From JBFHIJ01 sp963678775 (GTDB lineage Bacteria; Bacteroidota; Ignavibacteria; Kapaibacteriales; UBA2268): a DNA stretch of 64,000 bases. Below are positions 1 through 9,216 of the stretch, piece by piece (position 1 is the stretch's first letter; each line of letters opens with the position of its first letter). The translations under genes and the position numbers were made by a program. The notes under the pieces were generated by a model that saw nothing but the letters and a program-made list of their open reading frames with translations, was not told where the DNA came from and ran no database searches. The stretch is from contig CAXXGR010000002.1 in the NCBI GenBank assembly GCA_963678775.2, positions 496,001 to 560,000 of the forward strand. Reading direction: 5' to 3'.

Positions 1-561
1 AGACGCAAGCATCTCTGAGATTTTATCTGCAGCCGGCTCACCTCTTCTGCCACCAAAAACTTTTTCTCTGCCTGTAAACATCACGCCTTTTAGGAAAGTT
101 CCAGCACATAAAATCACTGCCTGAGCGTGGAGAGTTTCTCCATTTGCAGTCACTAGTCCTGTAACTTGATCTTTTTCTATAAGCACTTCAGCAGCTTCCC
201 CTTTAATAAGAGTGAGGTTCTGTTGCTTTCGGAGTAGGTCATAAGTATAAAGCGGGTAAAGGTCTTTATCTATTTGCGCACGCGGAGACCACACTGCGGG
301 GCCTTTGGAAATATTCAGCATTTTGAATTGCAATCCTGCCTGATCTGCTAGAATGCCCTGAGCTCCTCCGAGAGCATCAATTTCTTTAACTAAGTGTCCC
401 TTAGCACTTCCGCCGATATTAGGGTTACAGCTGGGCTTGCCCATGGTAGAAAGATCCATAGTAAGAAGCGCTGTTTTCATTCCCATATTAGAGGCGACAT
501 AGCAAGCTTCGATGCCTGCATGCCCGCCACCAACGACAATAATATCAAATATGTTATTCAT
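1..561 (-). CDS. mnmG: tRNA uridine-5-carboxymethylaminomethylation enzyme MnmG (GidA), 5' part only
   Basis: The reading frame starts at the ATG ending at 561 and runs off the left edge, so only about the first 187 of roughly 620 residues are present. The N-terminus reads MNNIFDIIVVGGGHAGIEA, the FAD-binding Rossmann motif of GidA, followed by a CNPNIGG stretch and GPAVWSPRAQ, both typical of the family. With MnmE, MnmG uses FAD, a folate and glycine or ammonium to modify the wobble uridine of some tRNAs, in the cytoplasm. The 5' neighbour on the same strand (819-1445) is separated from it by an intrinsic terminator, so mnmG probably has its own promoter in 562-756. The frame has no start inside the window on the left side, so automatic ORF callers may miss it. 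Confidence 0.95.
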   Translation of the reverse strand, partial: MNNIFDIIVVGGGHAGIEACYVASNMGMKTALLTMDLSTMGKPSCNPNIGGSAKGHLVKEIDALGGAQGILADQAGLQFKMLNISKGPAVWSPRAQIDKDLYPLYTYDLLRKQQNLTLIKGEAAEVLIEKDQVTGLVTANGETLHAQAVILCAGTFLKGVMFTGREKVFGGRRGEPAADKISEMLAS

Positions 562-756
562 CTATATATTTCAGTAGTAATATGCCAAAAAGTCTACAAA
601 TGTACTGAAAAAAAAGGCTTTTATCAATTAAATAAAAGAAAGGAAGTTTTTGATTTATATACTTTTAGAAGCTGGGGGAGGTTTTTAGTAAGAAAAATAT
701 TAAGAGGCGCTTTCGTAAATATTTTAATGAAAATACCAAGTATGTGTTTTTGTTTA

Positions 757-788
757 TAAAAAAAGCCCTGCTGCAAAACAGCAAGGCT
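757..788 (-). terminator. Intrinsic terminator of the lipoprotein gene
   Basis: On the minus strand AGCC-t-TGCTG, a loop of about five bases, CAGCA-g-GGCT and then a run of seven T form a stem with one internal mismatch. It lies 31 nt past the stop codon at 819 and separates that gene from mnmG. Confidence 0.75.
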
Positions 789-818
789 CATAATTAATTG
801 TTTGAATCTGATTCTATT

Positions 819-1445
819 CTAATTTAGAGTATAACCTTTTAGTACCATTGTGATTTTCTCTGGTCCATTCATAGTAAATCTATCAAATATATTTTTAACC
901 AGACCAATTTCAGGAATATAATATGCTATTGTAGTGCTAGAATAGTCTTCAAACTTTTCGGATGCCTCAATTTTGATGCATTCCTGCTGTTTATCCATTA
1001 TCTCCAGTGTATCAGTTCCGATAGTGCCTGCAATTCCGTCGTATATGATATTTTCCATTGTTTTAGCAGATTCTAAAGTAAGATTGTTAGGTGCAATCAC
1101 TGCAACTTCCATAGAATCAAGTCTTGGAAAATATCTGAGCATATTTTCTGATTCAAACATCCAAAGAGAATCTCTCACATTTCCATCATAGTAGACGAAA
1201 AATTTGAAAGCATTTACTTTTTTGCTATCATAATAAATACTCTTTTTCTGTTCTATCTTAGTGACATATTCCAATTTTACAGTACTGCCTAATATTTCCA
1301 TGGTATAATCATACACCCACTCATTGCCTACTGCTAATGGCATCATTGGCGTTGTGTTTATTGGCGTTGTAGGAGTGTTTTCATCATCGCCGCAAGAAGC
1401 AAGTAAAAAAGAGAAAGAAATAATGACTACCAATAGATATTTCAT
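819..1445 (-). CDS. Predicted lipoprotein of unknown function
   Basis: The 208-residue product starts with a short hydrophobic signal peptide ending in a lipobox (LLASC, Cys18), so it is probably anchored in a membrane and faces the periplasm or cell surface. After a Thr/Pro-rich linker (residues 22-35) comes a soluble domain with alternating strands (GNEWVYDYTMEILG, TKIEQKKSIYY) and an ending VLKGYTLN, suggesting a beta-rich fold. I do not recognise a family. It is a monocistronic gene with its own terminator at 757-788. An overlapping plus-strand frame inside it (973-1191) is a shadow. Confidence 0.75.
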   Translation of the reverse strand: MKYLLVVIISFSFLLASCGDDENTPTTPINTTPMMPLAVGNEWVYDYTMEILGSTVKLEYVTKIEQKKSIYYDSKKVNAFKFFVYYDGNVRDSLWMFESENMLRYFPRLDSMEVAVIAPNNLTLESAKTMENIIYDGIAGTIGTDTLEIMDKQQECIKIEASEKFEDYSSTTIAYYIPEIGLVKNIFDRFTMNGPEKITMVLKGYTLN

Positions 1446-1592
1446 ACAAAGTCTCTAGTATATTATAATGTTAAGATTGTGTTGCAATCTAAGAAACATA
1501 ACTAATATAAGCAACTGTATATAATAATATCTAATATTTTCTTCTAGCATTAAAGTCCCACAACAGCTCCGGGAGATATAAAAATATTTTAT

Positions 1593-2330
1593 TTAAGCAT
1601 TCAAAGCGGAATCATCTTGACTAGATTTTGGACGCCTGATTTTTCTAATCATAATAAGATCTGTTTCATCAGCCACTTTAAGTATAATCTCTTCTGCTTT
1701 CATATAGTTCCAAATTACTTTAATAGCCAGTAACGCAGATATAACAACAAAAGCATTTGCAATCATAGCAACTGAATTCAAAGACTGCATGGCTTCCAAT
1801 TCAGTTGCATATAATGATAAACGATTAGATACTTTAAGGATGATGTATGATGCAAAACTGAGTACCCACCATACAACTATAAAGTTTGTTTTGATTTTAT
1901 CAGCATATTCATGTTCTTTCTTAGTTAGGAACTTCTTTGCTTCGTCATAAAGCTCTTGCATAATATTATAAGGTGCGAATAAATTAAGGATAGGCACAAA
2001 CCAGACACCTATTGCCCAGCCTGGCTTATAACCAAGAGGACTTTTTATTTTATGTAAATTTTTATAAGCTCGATAGAACCATGCTATAAAAGAGAGGATA
2101 CTACATATAAAAACAATTATTGTTGCATAGATGAGTAACATATTACGGGAATCCATATTATCAATATCTTCCATCCCGACTATTTCATCATTAGCAATTT
2201 GCTCGAAAACCTGAAAGTCTAAATACAAAAACAGAATCTTTACCAGATACAGGATTGCTAAAATTGCAAGAATAGACATTGCAATTTTAGCAATGGCGGT
2301 GTTTGGTTTTAAAGTATAAGAACGATTCAT
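1593..2330 (-). CDS. DUF4328-like multi-pass membrane protein
   Basis: The 245-residue protein has an N-terminal membrane segment (about 13-35), a second near residues 65-85, and two or three more in the C-terminal half (about 150-165, 185-210). The central stretch FIAWFYRAYKNLHKIK, then YKPGWAIGVWFVPILN and LFAPYNIMQELYDEA is the hallmark of DUF4328 proteins, whose function is unknown. There is no obvious operon partner: the gene to its right starts beyond a dispersed repeat at 2403-2577. Assignment rests on the recognised motif, not on a search. Confidence 0.75.
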   Translation of the reverse strand: MNRSYTLKPNTAIAKIAMSILAILAILYLVKILFLYLDFQVFEQIANDEIVGMEDIDNMDSRNMLLIYATIIVFICSILSFIAWFYRAYKNLHKIKSPLGYKPGWAIGVWFVPILNLFAPYNIMQELYDEAKKFLTKKEHEYADKIKTNFIVVWWVLSFASYIILKVSNRLSLYATELEAMQSLNSVAMIANAFVVISALLAIKVIWNYMKAEEIILKVADETDLIMIRKIRRPKSSQDDSALNA

Positions 2331-2402
2331 TTAACAATCCAGATAATGTGTTAATATTTAAATCTAAAAATACTAAATATAAATTTAATTTAAAACAATA
2401 AT

Positions 2403-2577
2403 CCCGGATTTGTGAGTAGATGTCATTATAGTGCTGTAAATGACCGTAGAACCGAAGAGCAGACTTACTTTCTCTGTAAGAAAATATTACGTAATTGCGT
2501 ATTGAACAAGGGGTTTCAACCCCTTGCCATTCAGAGACTTTAGAGCTATTTTCATCTTTTCAAATGGCATTTTTGGG
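2403..2577 (+). repeat. MITE-like dispersed element, copy A
   Basis: This is one of five copies of a ~174-bp element (others at 14960, 50491, 58817 and 60869). It starts CCCGGATTTGT and ends GGCATTTTTGGG; the reverse complement of the right end resembles the left end (CCC..A..TGTCATT.GA in the consensus), giving imperfect terminal inverted repeats. Inside lie two conserved hairpins: CTTAC/GTAAG with a 7-base loop and the 20-base dyad CAAGGGGTTTCAACCCCTTG. There is no ORF. The flanks here (ataat and tttat) do not match, so any target duplication has decayed. Confidence 0.85.
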
Positions 2578-2607
2578 TTTATGCGAATCTCAATATTTAG
2601 CTGTGTC

Positions 2608-2643
2608 TAAAAAAAAAGAGACGCACCACGCAGTACGTCCCTT
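2608..2643 (-). terminator. Probable terminator of the TonB receptor gene
   Basis: On the minus strand GGGACG, a loop, CGTCTC and nine T follow the receptor stop codon by about 10 nt. One G-T wobble is in the stem. The same phrase (AGAGACGCA...) recurs near 50413, so it may also be a repeat fragment used as a terminator. Confidence 0.6.
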
Positions 2644-2652
2644 GTCGTAAAA

Positions 2653-5043
2653 TTATATTCCTAATTCAAAACCAATAAATACACTTCTTTCGGCTGCCGG
2701 GAAGAAAAATCTACCTTCTGCACCTGCAGCATATAGTTTATTGAATAGATTGATAACTTGAGTGTGAATCTTAAAGCTTTTTGCTCCAAATACATCTTTA
2801 AATGTATAAGCTACATCCAGATTAAAAACTGTAAAAGCATCTAAAGTATTATCGGTGTAATACTCATAGCGATTCTTTAAGTCATCCATTATTACTTCGT
2901 CTGTTGTGAGCATATCACCATAATTATCTGTCTTAGAGGCTCCGAGGAATTTTCCGGATAGATTCAAATATAGGTTTTTATATTCGTAGATGAAACCAAA
3001 GTTAGCCATAAAGCTTGGGAATCCTGCTATATCGTTACCTTCTAAAGAGGTTCTAATAGAATCTGTTACAATGTAGTCCCATTCTAATATCTCATTTTTA
3101 GAAATAGTCATATTTGCATAAGGCTTTAAACTTCCCGGTATGCCATTTTTCCATAAATATGAAGCCTGAAGCTCCAAGCCGGCGTGGCGGGTTCTTGGTG
3201 CATTACCATCTACCGGTAGCCCGAATATATCTAATTCGCCTGTTTTTACAAGTTCGTCAAAATACTCCATCCAGTAACCATTCACACTGAAGTGAAAATT
3301 AGTATTTCTAAATGACCAACCTGCTTCTAAGTCTAACATCTTTTCAGGTTTTACGAGAGGGTTTTCAAAGTCATAGTAAACTTCACCATCTTTAACTTCT
3401 GCTTCAAATAGTGGACTGCTCCCAGTGTTAGAAGATGAAGCATCGTACAGATTCTTCATACGTGGTTCGCGAGTCGTGTATGACACTGAACCAAAAACAG
3501 TGTTGTTTTCGTCTAAGTTCCAAGTTGCTCCCATTCTAGGGTTCACAAAGAAATAGTTGACATCAAAAAGTTTGTCGCCATTGCCAACCTGATTGCCATT
3601 TTTATCTAAATATGTAGTATAGATCCCGCCGAACTTTTCATTTTCTATAGCATATTTATTATATACGAATTGGGCTTCTGCACTTATTAGCAAATCATCA
3701 GCTGCTTTGTACTGCTCGCGGAAAAAGACAGACATTACATCTCTTATTCCGTTATATTCATATACTTTATAATCTTTGTCAAAGCCTTCGGGTAGGTTTT
3801 CTGCAAAGACTATTTTCAACCAGTGATTAGAGCGGTGTCTCCTCGCTTCAGCTCCTGCAGTGAACTGATGGTCTCCGTGATTCCAGATTAAACGAGGAAT
3901 CCATCCACCATGCTTGTTGCCCACATACCAGCGAACAATTGGGTTGCGTGGGACTTCTGCATTTTCGTATCCATTGGCTTTGCTAAAATTAAAATATGAC
4001 TGGTCATCCATCCAAGTGCTAAGTTCGTCAAAGTAACCATTCCCAGTATACAGAAACAAAGAAGACTTCAATGAAAGATTCTCAGATATTTGCCAGTCGT
4101 TTAGCAATTCATAGTGAGGTTGAGAAAAGCCTTCATTGTCGTGTTTGCTTCTTTCTGTAGGCCATTGTACTTCTTTGCCTGTGGAGTCATAATTCCACCA
4201 ACTATAGTTTTTTAGCCTCAAATCTTTGTCTTGAATATGAGATTTTGGGATGCCTTGATAAACGAGTGCATCAGTCAATGGTCCACCAAAAATATTTATC
4301 TGGGTAGTCAGATTCTTGTCAAATCTGGCGGCACTTAGGAAAAAGCTGTTAAGTGTAGCTTCGGAGTGATTTCTGTAGCCTTCGGAGTTAATTCTTGAGA
4401 GGCGGCCATAGAAAGCATATTTGTTATCTACTAAGCCTGACGAGGCTTCCATAGAAAACTTACTCAAGCTTTGCATATTGTCTTTGTATTCACTTCCATA
4501 TTGCTGATAACCTATACCGGAATATAGTCTTATGCCCGGGTTATTGACAAAATTGGAAGTAACCAGATTTATGCTGCCACCAATTGCAGCAGCTCCGTAG
4601 TTCATCATGCCCGCACCACGCTGCACCTGTATGTTTTCCAAATTAGACTGAATGTCCGGAAAGTCAATCCAATATACATTATGATCTTCGGGGTCATTTT
4701 GTGGGATGCCGTTAATCAGCACGGATATTCTACGCTGGTCAAAGCCACGCATAGAAAGATTAGAGTATCCCACGCCATTACCGGATTGGGAGTAAGTATG
4801 CACAGAAGGCATCGCATTCATAAACATTGGGAGATCAGAAACAGTGTGTAGCATTTCTATTTCCTGCCTTGTTATTTCCGAAAAAGCAACAGGAGTAATG
4901 CCTTCCACTGCACGAGTTGACGTAACTGTAATGCTTGGCAGTTGTACAGTTTTCAGAGAGTCTTCTTCTGTATTTGTTTGAGCAAAAAGGCTTAAAGAAA
5001 AGCAGCTTAATGCAGCAATGGCAATAAACATATTTTTAAGCAT
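2653..5043 (-). CDS. TonB-dependent outer-membrane receptor, probably for thiamin or a precursor
   Basis: The 796-residue protein has a signal peptide (cut near LFAQTNT), a TonB-box-like segment (SITVTSTRA), and a plug domain at about 40-165 with the expected MRGFDQRRISVLINGIPQ, VQRGAGMMNYGAAAIGGSIN pattern. The rest is a 22-strand-type barrel with a short aromatic/hydrophobic end (FIGFELGI). Such receptors import scarce ligands across the outer membrane using the TonB-ExbBD proton-driven complex. The ligand is inferred from the TPP riboswitch in its leader: thiamin-repressed TonB receptors are known in Bacteroidota. The start is supported by AAGGA eight bases upstream. No other thiamin gene is nearby, so it acts as a stand-alone regulated uptake gene. 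Confidence 0.9.
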   Translation of the reverse strand: MLKNMFIAIAALSCFSLSLFAQTNTEEDSLKTVQLPSITVTSTRAVEGITPVAFSEITRQEIEMLHTVSDLPMFMNAMPSVHTYSQSGNGVGYSNLSMRGFDQRRISVLINGIPQNDPEDHNVYWIDFPDIQSNLENIQVQRGAGMMNYGAAAIGGSINLVTSNFVNNPGIRLYSGIGYQQYGSEYKDNMQSLSKFSMEASSGLVDNKYAFYGRLSRINSEGYRNHSEATLNSFFLSAARFDKNLTTQINIFGGPLTDALVYQGIPKSHIQDKDLRLKNYSWWNYDSTGKEVQWPTERSKHDNEGFSQPHYELLNDWQISENLSLKSSLFLYTGNGYFDELSTWMDDQSYFNFSKANGYENAEVPRNPIVRWYVGNKHGGWIPRLIWNHGDHQFTAGAEARRHRSNHWLKIVFAENLPEGFDKDYKVYEYNGIRDVMSVFFREQYKAADDLLISAEAQFVYNKYAIENEKFGGIYTTYLDKNGNQVGNGDKLFDVNYFFVNPRMGATWNLDENNTVFGSVSYTTREPRMKNLYDASSSNTGSSPLFEAEVKDGEVYYDFENPLVKPEKMLDLEAGWSFRNTNFHFSVNGYWMEYFDELVKTGELDIFGLPVDGNAPRTRHAGLELQASYLWKNGIPGSLKPYANMTISKNEILEWDYIVTDSIRTSLEGNDIAGFPSFMANFGFIYEYKNLYLNLSGKFLGASKTDNYGDMLTTDEVIMDDLKNRYEYYTDNTLDAFTVFNLDVAYTFKDVFGAKSFKIHTQVINLFNKLYAAGAEGRFFFPAAERSVFIGFELGI

Positions 5044-5130
5044 GGAAAAATCCTTCTAAAAAAGTTTTACAAAAGATTTTCCAATTGGGGATATAAAGAG
5101 AGAGCAAAGCACAAAAAAAAGTAGAAGTGC

Positions 5131-5220
5131 TTTCCGTATTCCCTACGCCGGTATTACCCGGATCAGGTTCTAAGAGTTTTCTCTCAGGAGCAGTATGTTT
5201 TGCTCCACCTCCAACGGAAA
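5131..5220 (-). promoter_or_regulatory. TPP riboswitch (THI element)
   Basis: Read on the minus strand, the leader contains CTGAGA, then CTTAGAACCTGATCCGGGTA and ATACCGGCGTAGGGAA, the conserved core of the TPP aptamer. Helix P1 is perfect: TTTCCGT at 5214-5220 pairs with ACGGAAA at 5131-5137. A GGAGC/GCTCC helix forms the pyrimidine-sensing arm. About 87 nt separate the aptamer from the receptor ATG at 5043. Binding of thiamin pyrophosphate should turn the receptor gene off; I did not identify the expression platform. The small minus-strand frame at 5036-5248 crosses this element and is not a gene. Confidence 0.95.
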
Positions 5221-5414
5221 TTTGACCTATAAACGAAATATATAGCAATATATTTTTAGCAATAATACTTGCTGCGGAACAAATGCTACCCCTTATTCGT
5301 AAATATATGGATTAGTAATACGGATTTAAAATACTATTATAGTATATCAATTATCTATATCTTTTCTATTTTTAGTATATTGTTGCTTTTGTAATAAACA
5401 AGTAGAGAACAAAG

Positions 5415-7307
5415 TTGAGTAAGAAGAAGAATAAAGAAAACTATGACTTGCCTGAAGGTTTTTTCGCAAGGATTAATGAGTTTGCCAAGCCATTTTATGG
5501 GATTATGATACTTTCGCTGTTTTTGAATATCATCTTTTCTATCTTTAGTGCGATCTCTATTGCGATTATAAAGCCTTTGATTAATATTTTAAATCCTCAA
5601 GCCGAAGTTGAAGAAGTGACTAAGGTTGTCACAGAGCCGGGATTCTTTGGGGATATAAAAATCTGGCTAGAAGGTCTGAAAGAATCATTTAACGGAACGA
5701 TTCTTCATTTAGTTCAAAATCCTAACAGCATAGAATCTACGCTTTTGAATCTGAGTATTCTTATTATAGTCCTTTTTATCGTAAAAAATATATTTAAATA
5801 CCTGGGCTCTTTAGCTGCTATGAAGTTAGAAGAGGGCTTTATAAAACATGTTAGGGATATAGTTTTTGCTCATCTTATTAATCTGTCTCTTGATTTTTTT
5901 GGGAAACGCAAAGAAGGCGAGCTTATTACCATAGTTAATAACGATATATCTATATTGAATACTACTACGGTATCATCTATTAATATTTTGATTCGTGAAT
6001 TTACTCAGATTATATTTTTCCTTGCATTGTTGCTTGCAATTTCTGTAAAGCTAACACTTATTGCTTTTTCTACAAGTATAGTTAGTATACTCATCATTAA
6101 ATATGCAATGCAGTTTTTAAGAAGATATGCTGCCAGGATGCAAAATGCTATTTCTGACTTCACTTCTACTTTGCAGGAATCTATTTCCGGGATAAGAGTT
6201 CTAAAAGCTTATAGTGCAGAAAAAAAAGCTTCTAATGCCTTTGAAGAAAATACCGGTAAATTTCTAACATCATCTATCAAACATAAAAAGATAATTACTA
6301 TCATCCCGGCTATCAATGAAGTATTTGCAATAGCTGCTTTATGCGTTGTGCTATTTGTTGGTGGCATTGCGATAAGTGATAATCAGCTTACCTTCGATGA
6401 TTTATGGTTATTCCTTATTTCTCTATTTAGTATTATGTCTCCAATCACAACTGTGATAGATACAATTTCAAAGTTCCAGCGTGGCATTGTCTCTGCCGGC
6501 AGGATATTCAATGTGCTAGATGCTAAATCAAGTGTAGTAAGTGGGACTCAAAAGATTTCAAGCTTTAAAGATAAAATTTCGGTAAGTAATTTATCCTTTG
6601 CTTATGCTGATATTCCGGTATTGCAAGATGTTTCGTTCGATATAGAAAAGGGTAAAAAAGTTGCACTGGTAGGGCCAAGTGGCTCAGGCAAGTCCACAAT
6701 GCTGGATATGCTTATTAGATTTTACGATCCTGCCTCAGGCAGTATCACAATTGATGGAACAGAAATTAAAGATTTGGATACTAATGATTTCAGAGCTCTT
6801 TTTGGGATAGTTTCTCAAGAAACGATACTGTTTAATGATACAATAGCAGGTAATATCCGATTTGGCAAGCCGGAAGCTTCCATAGAGGAAGTAACCGAAG
6901 CCTCAAAGGACGCTAATGCATATAACTATATTTCCGCCACACAAAATGGATTTGAAACTAATATCGGCGATAGAGGTACTAACTTGTCGGGTGGAGAAAG
7001 GCAAAGGCTTGCAATAGCCCGAGCTCTTGTCAGAAATCCTGAAATATTAGTCTTCGACGAAGCAACTTCTGCTTTAGATTCTGAATCCGAAAAAATAGTT
7101 CAGGAAGCTATCAATAAAAATCTCGAAGATAGAACTGCTATCATAGTTGCGCATAGACTTTCAACTATTGTAAATTGTGATTTGATTCTTGTTTTCGATA
7201 AAAGCAAAATAGTAGAGCGTGGCACTCATGCAGAGCTATTGGCAGAAAATGGCTTATATAAGAAACTTTATGATATACAATTTGCAGAGCAAAAATACGA
7301 TTTATAG
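5415..7307 (+). CDS. ABC exporter, MsbA-like half transporter
   Basis: At 630 residues this is a fused membrane-ATPase half transporter. About six membrane segments lie in residues 25-345. The ATPase domain carries Walker A (GPSGSGKST, near 418), the Q-loop, the signature LSGGERQR (near 521), Walker B ILVFDEATSALD (near 545) and the switch histidine in AHRLST (near 578). It likely works as a homodimer flipping lipid A core or another amphiphile across the inner membrane. The proposed start is TTG at 5415 (LSKKKNK); no better-placed ATG lies upstream. The PAP2 phosphatase gene begins 30 nt downstream on the same strand, which supports a lipid role. The exact substrate cannot be read from sequence. 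Confidence 0.9.
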   Translation: MSKKKNKENYDLPEGFFARINEFAKPFYGIMILSLFLNIIFSIFSAISIAIIKPLINILNPQAEVEEVTKVVTEPGFFGDIKIWLEGLKESFNGTILHLVQNPNSIESTLLNLSILIIVLFIVKNIFKYLGSLAAMKLEEGFIKHVRDIVFAHLINLSLDFFGKRKEGELITIVNNDISILNTTTVSSINILIREFTQIIFFLALLLAISVKLTLIAFSTSIVSILIIKYAMQFLRRYAARMQNAISDFTSTLQESISGIRVLKAYSAEKKASNAFEENTGKFLTSSIKHKKIITIIPAINEVFAIAALCVVLFVGGIAISDNQLTFDDLWLFLISLFSIMSPITTVIDTISKFQRGIVSAGRIFNVLDAKSSVVSGTQKISSFKDKISVSNLSFAYADIPVLQDVSFDIEKGKKVALVGPSGSGKSTMLDMLIRFYDPASGSITIDGTEIKDLDTNDFRALFGIVSQETILFNDTIAGNIRFGKPEASIEEVTEASKDANAYNYISATQNGFETNIGDRGTNLSGGERQRLAIARALVRNPEILVFDEATSALDSESEKIVQEAINKNLEDRTAIIVAHRLSTIVNCDLILVFDKSKIVERGTHAELLAENGLYKKLYDIQFAEQKYDL

Positions 7308-7337
7308 AACTTACTCACTTTATAGCTATGTTTTGTT

Positions 7338-8063
7338 ATGCACATAAAATTCAAATATATACTGATTGCGCTTTTGTCCGTAATGGCTTTGCAAGCACAA
7401 GCCCAGTCATATTTCCCTGCACAAAATAGCAGACTTATTGCAGGAACTGTTGCAGTCCCTGTGGCTTATCTTTTAGACGATACCATGCGAGATTTTGTTC
7501 GCTCAGCTAAAAGCCCGACTGCGGATATAATATTTGGAGCTACTAATCAGCTTGGCGAACCGTATGTTACACTGCCACTAATTGCAGGCTTGTATCTGGG
7601 AGGCATGGCTGCGGACGAAAAATCAATTCAAAACACAGGACTTTACCTCGGCGAGGCTTATCTTTTAAACGCGGCAGTGACTTTTTCGCTTAAATCTCTT
7701 TTTGGAAGAGCTAGGCCATATAATAATCTGGGGCACAATGAATTTACGTTATGGTCTTTTTCTGACGACTTTATGTCTTTTCCTTCCGGGCATTCAAGTG
7801 CCGCATTTACTACTGCCACTATTATATCTCATAGAATAAATACTCCTGCTGTATATTACGTAAGTTACGGATTGGCTCTAATGACTACCATGTCTCGAAT
7901 ATACCTTGATAAGCATTGGTTTTCAGATACTACGTTTGGGGCTTTGATAGGCACTGTGTCAGGTTTGATAATATTAGAACTAAACGCAGAAGATAAGCAG
8001 GCAAGCGAACAGGAAACGTCTCAGTCTCTACCTATATTTTCTATATCAATTCCGGTATTATAA
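7338..8063 (+). CDS. PAP2-family membrane/periplasmic phosphatase
   Basis: The 241-residue protein has a signal peptide (cut after ALQAQAQ) and all three PAP2 catalytic blocks: K-x6-RP as KSLFGRARP (near 118), PSGH (near 150) and SR-x5-H-x3-D as SRIYLDKHWFSD (near 184). These phosphatases remove phosphate from lipids such as undecaprenyl pyrophosphate, phosphatidylglycerophosphate or lipid A. Its position 30 nt behind an MsbA-like exporter suggests a shared transcript and a role in envelope-lipid remodelling. The specific substrate is inference. Confidence 0.9.
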   Translation: MHIKFKYILIALLSVMALQAQAQSYFPAQNSRLIAGTVAVPVAYLLDDTMRDFVRSAKSPTADIIFGATNQLGEPYVTLPLIAGLYLGGMAADEKSIQNTGLYLGEAYLLNAAVTFSLKSLFGRARPYNNLGHNEFTLWSFSDDFMSFPSGHSSAAFTTATIISHRINTPAVYYVSYGLALMTTMSRIYLDKHWFSDTTFGALIGTVSGLIILELNAEDKQASEQETSQSLPIFSISIPVL

Positions 8064-8200
8064 ATTATCAATTCCGGGTTTATCGATATATTTTCTTAGG
8101 GTTGCGTACAGAGTACCCTGTCTATTTCATCTTTCTAAGTGACTTTCAGACGTTACATTATTTTGAGATATATGCTTGTTGCTAAGGGCAAATTCAAGAT

Positions 8201-8608
8201 TTATTGTTGCTTTTTTGTATACTTACCCATTCTTTTATTTCTCTGGTAAATAAACTTATACCAATAATAAGGCATAAAAAGAGCATTTAATAGTAGGATT
8301 AAAGCTCCTCGAATATGCTTTGACTTGAGAGTATATTCAGCTAAGGAGTAATTGTGATTTAAGTATATGATAACAAGTATCGGCAATTGAAGAAGATTCA
8401 TTGTAAAGATTAATATAGCAAGCTTCAGATTTGACGCAGCTATATTAGCTATGTCACCCGGCTCGAATATATTGATTGCAATATAAAAGACGGCAAACAG
8501 GAAAATCTCCGCAGTAAAAGCCATTAGAACAAAGTCTTTACTTCTTTGAGAAAAATCAAAGTCCGGTTTATTCTTTTTTTTCTTCTTAATCTTGAATTTC
8601 GGTATCAT
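8201..8608 (-). CDS. Small hypothetical membrane protein
   Basis: This 135-residue protein has a strongly basic N-terminus (KFKIKKKKKNK) and two or three hydrophobic segments (about 28-48, 60-85, 100-115), ending in a basic tail. By the positive-inside rule both termini may be cytoplasmic. Its start overlaps the end of the upstream gene (8586-9107) by 23 nt, so the two are probably co-translated. I do not recognise a family. Confidence 0.65.
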   Translation of the reverse strand: MIPKFKIKKKKKNKPDFDFSQRSKDFVLMAFTAEIFLFAVFYIAINIFEPGDIANIAASNLKLAILIFTMNLLQLPILVIIYLNHNYSLAEYTLKSKHIRGALILLLNALFMPYYWYKFIYQRNKRMGKYTKKQQ

Positions 8609-9107
8609 CTTCTTTTGGTTCTATTTTTTGTTCAAATATTTCTAACAGTTTATCAGTGTTCTCTTTGTTAACTCTATAAGCAATAGGCTCTGTTTCATCA
8701 GTTACAGACAGGGTAAATTTAAACGCATCTTCTTCCTCTTCCACGACTGAATAGTTAGTAACAGTTTTCCATTGGATAACGTGCCAACTGCCACCAAATA
8801 TTCCTTTCTCGCCAATCAATAATGGCCCTAATTGTTTAGTTAGCATTGCTATCAATACAAACATAGAAGATTTCAACAAATGATTGATAAGTCCTTCTAC
8901 TGTATCAGTAAAAATGAAGTATCTGCCCATGCCGTATAGAAAAAATATTAGCGCTACTAAAAGAACTGATAAATATAACCATTTAAATTTCTTATCAGCC
9001 GGAGCTATTTCCAGAATCATATTTCCTAAATGCTTTTTAATGGCCGATATTCTGTATATGTATATTGCAAGAAATCCTATATTGAATATTATCAAAGAGT
9101 ATTTCAC
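8586..9107 (-). CDS. Hypothetical membrane protein with a C-terminal PH-like (DUF5673-like) segment
   Basis: The 173-residue product has an N-terminal membrane segment, two more at about 44-62 and 75-95, then a soluble part (GEKGIFGGSWHVIQWKTVTN, strands, and a helical DKLLEIFEQK) ending in an acidic tail. The combination of membrane helices followed by a short 'gly-ile-W' strand block resembles DUF5673 proteins; this is a tentative motif match. It is the first gene of a two-gene minus-strand unit with 8201-8608. Confidence 0.65.
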   Translation of the reverse strand: MKYSLIIFNIGFLAIYIYRISAIKKHLGNMILEIAPADKKFKWLYLSVLLVALIFFLYGMGRYFIFTDTVEGLINHLLKSSMFVLIAMLTKQLGPLLIGEKGIFGGSWHVIQWKTVTNYSVVEEEEDAFKFTLSVTDETEPIAYRVNKENTDKLLEIFEQKIEPKEDDTEIQD

Positions 9108-9216
9108 TGTTTACCTCAAATCAAGTATTATATTGTTTACATCATATAAAATAATATACTAAAAATATCGTTCCTGACATATCGGTTTTGTTTGATATTA
9201 AAGTACGGGAAATAAT

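Noticed and set aside
5036..5248. 70-residue minus-strand frame upstream of the TonB receptor
   Set aside because: It lies across the TPP riboswitch and overlaps the receptor start. The conserved aptamer explains the sequence.
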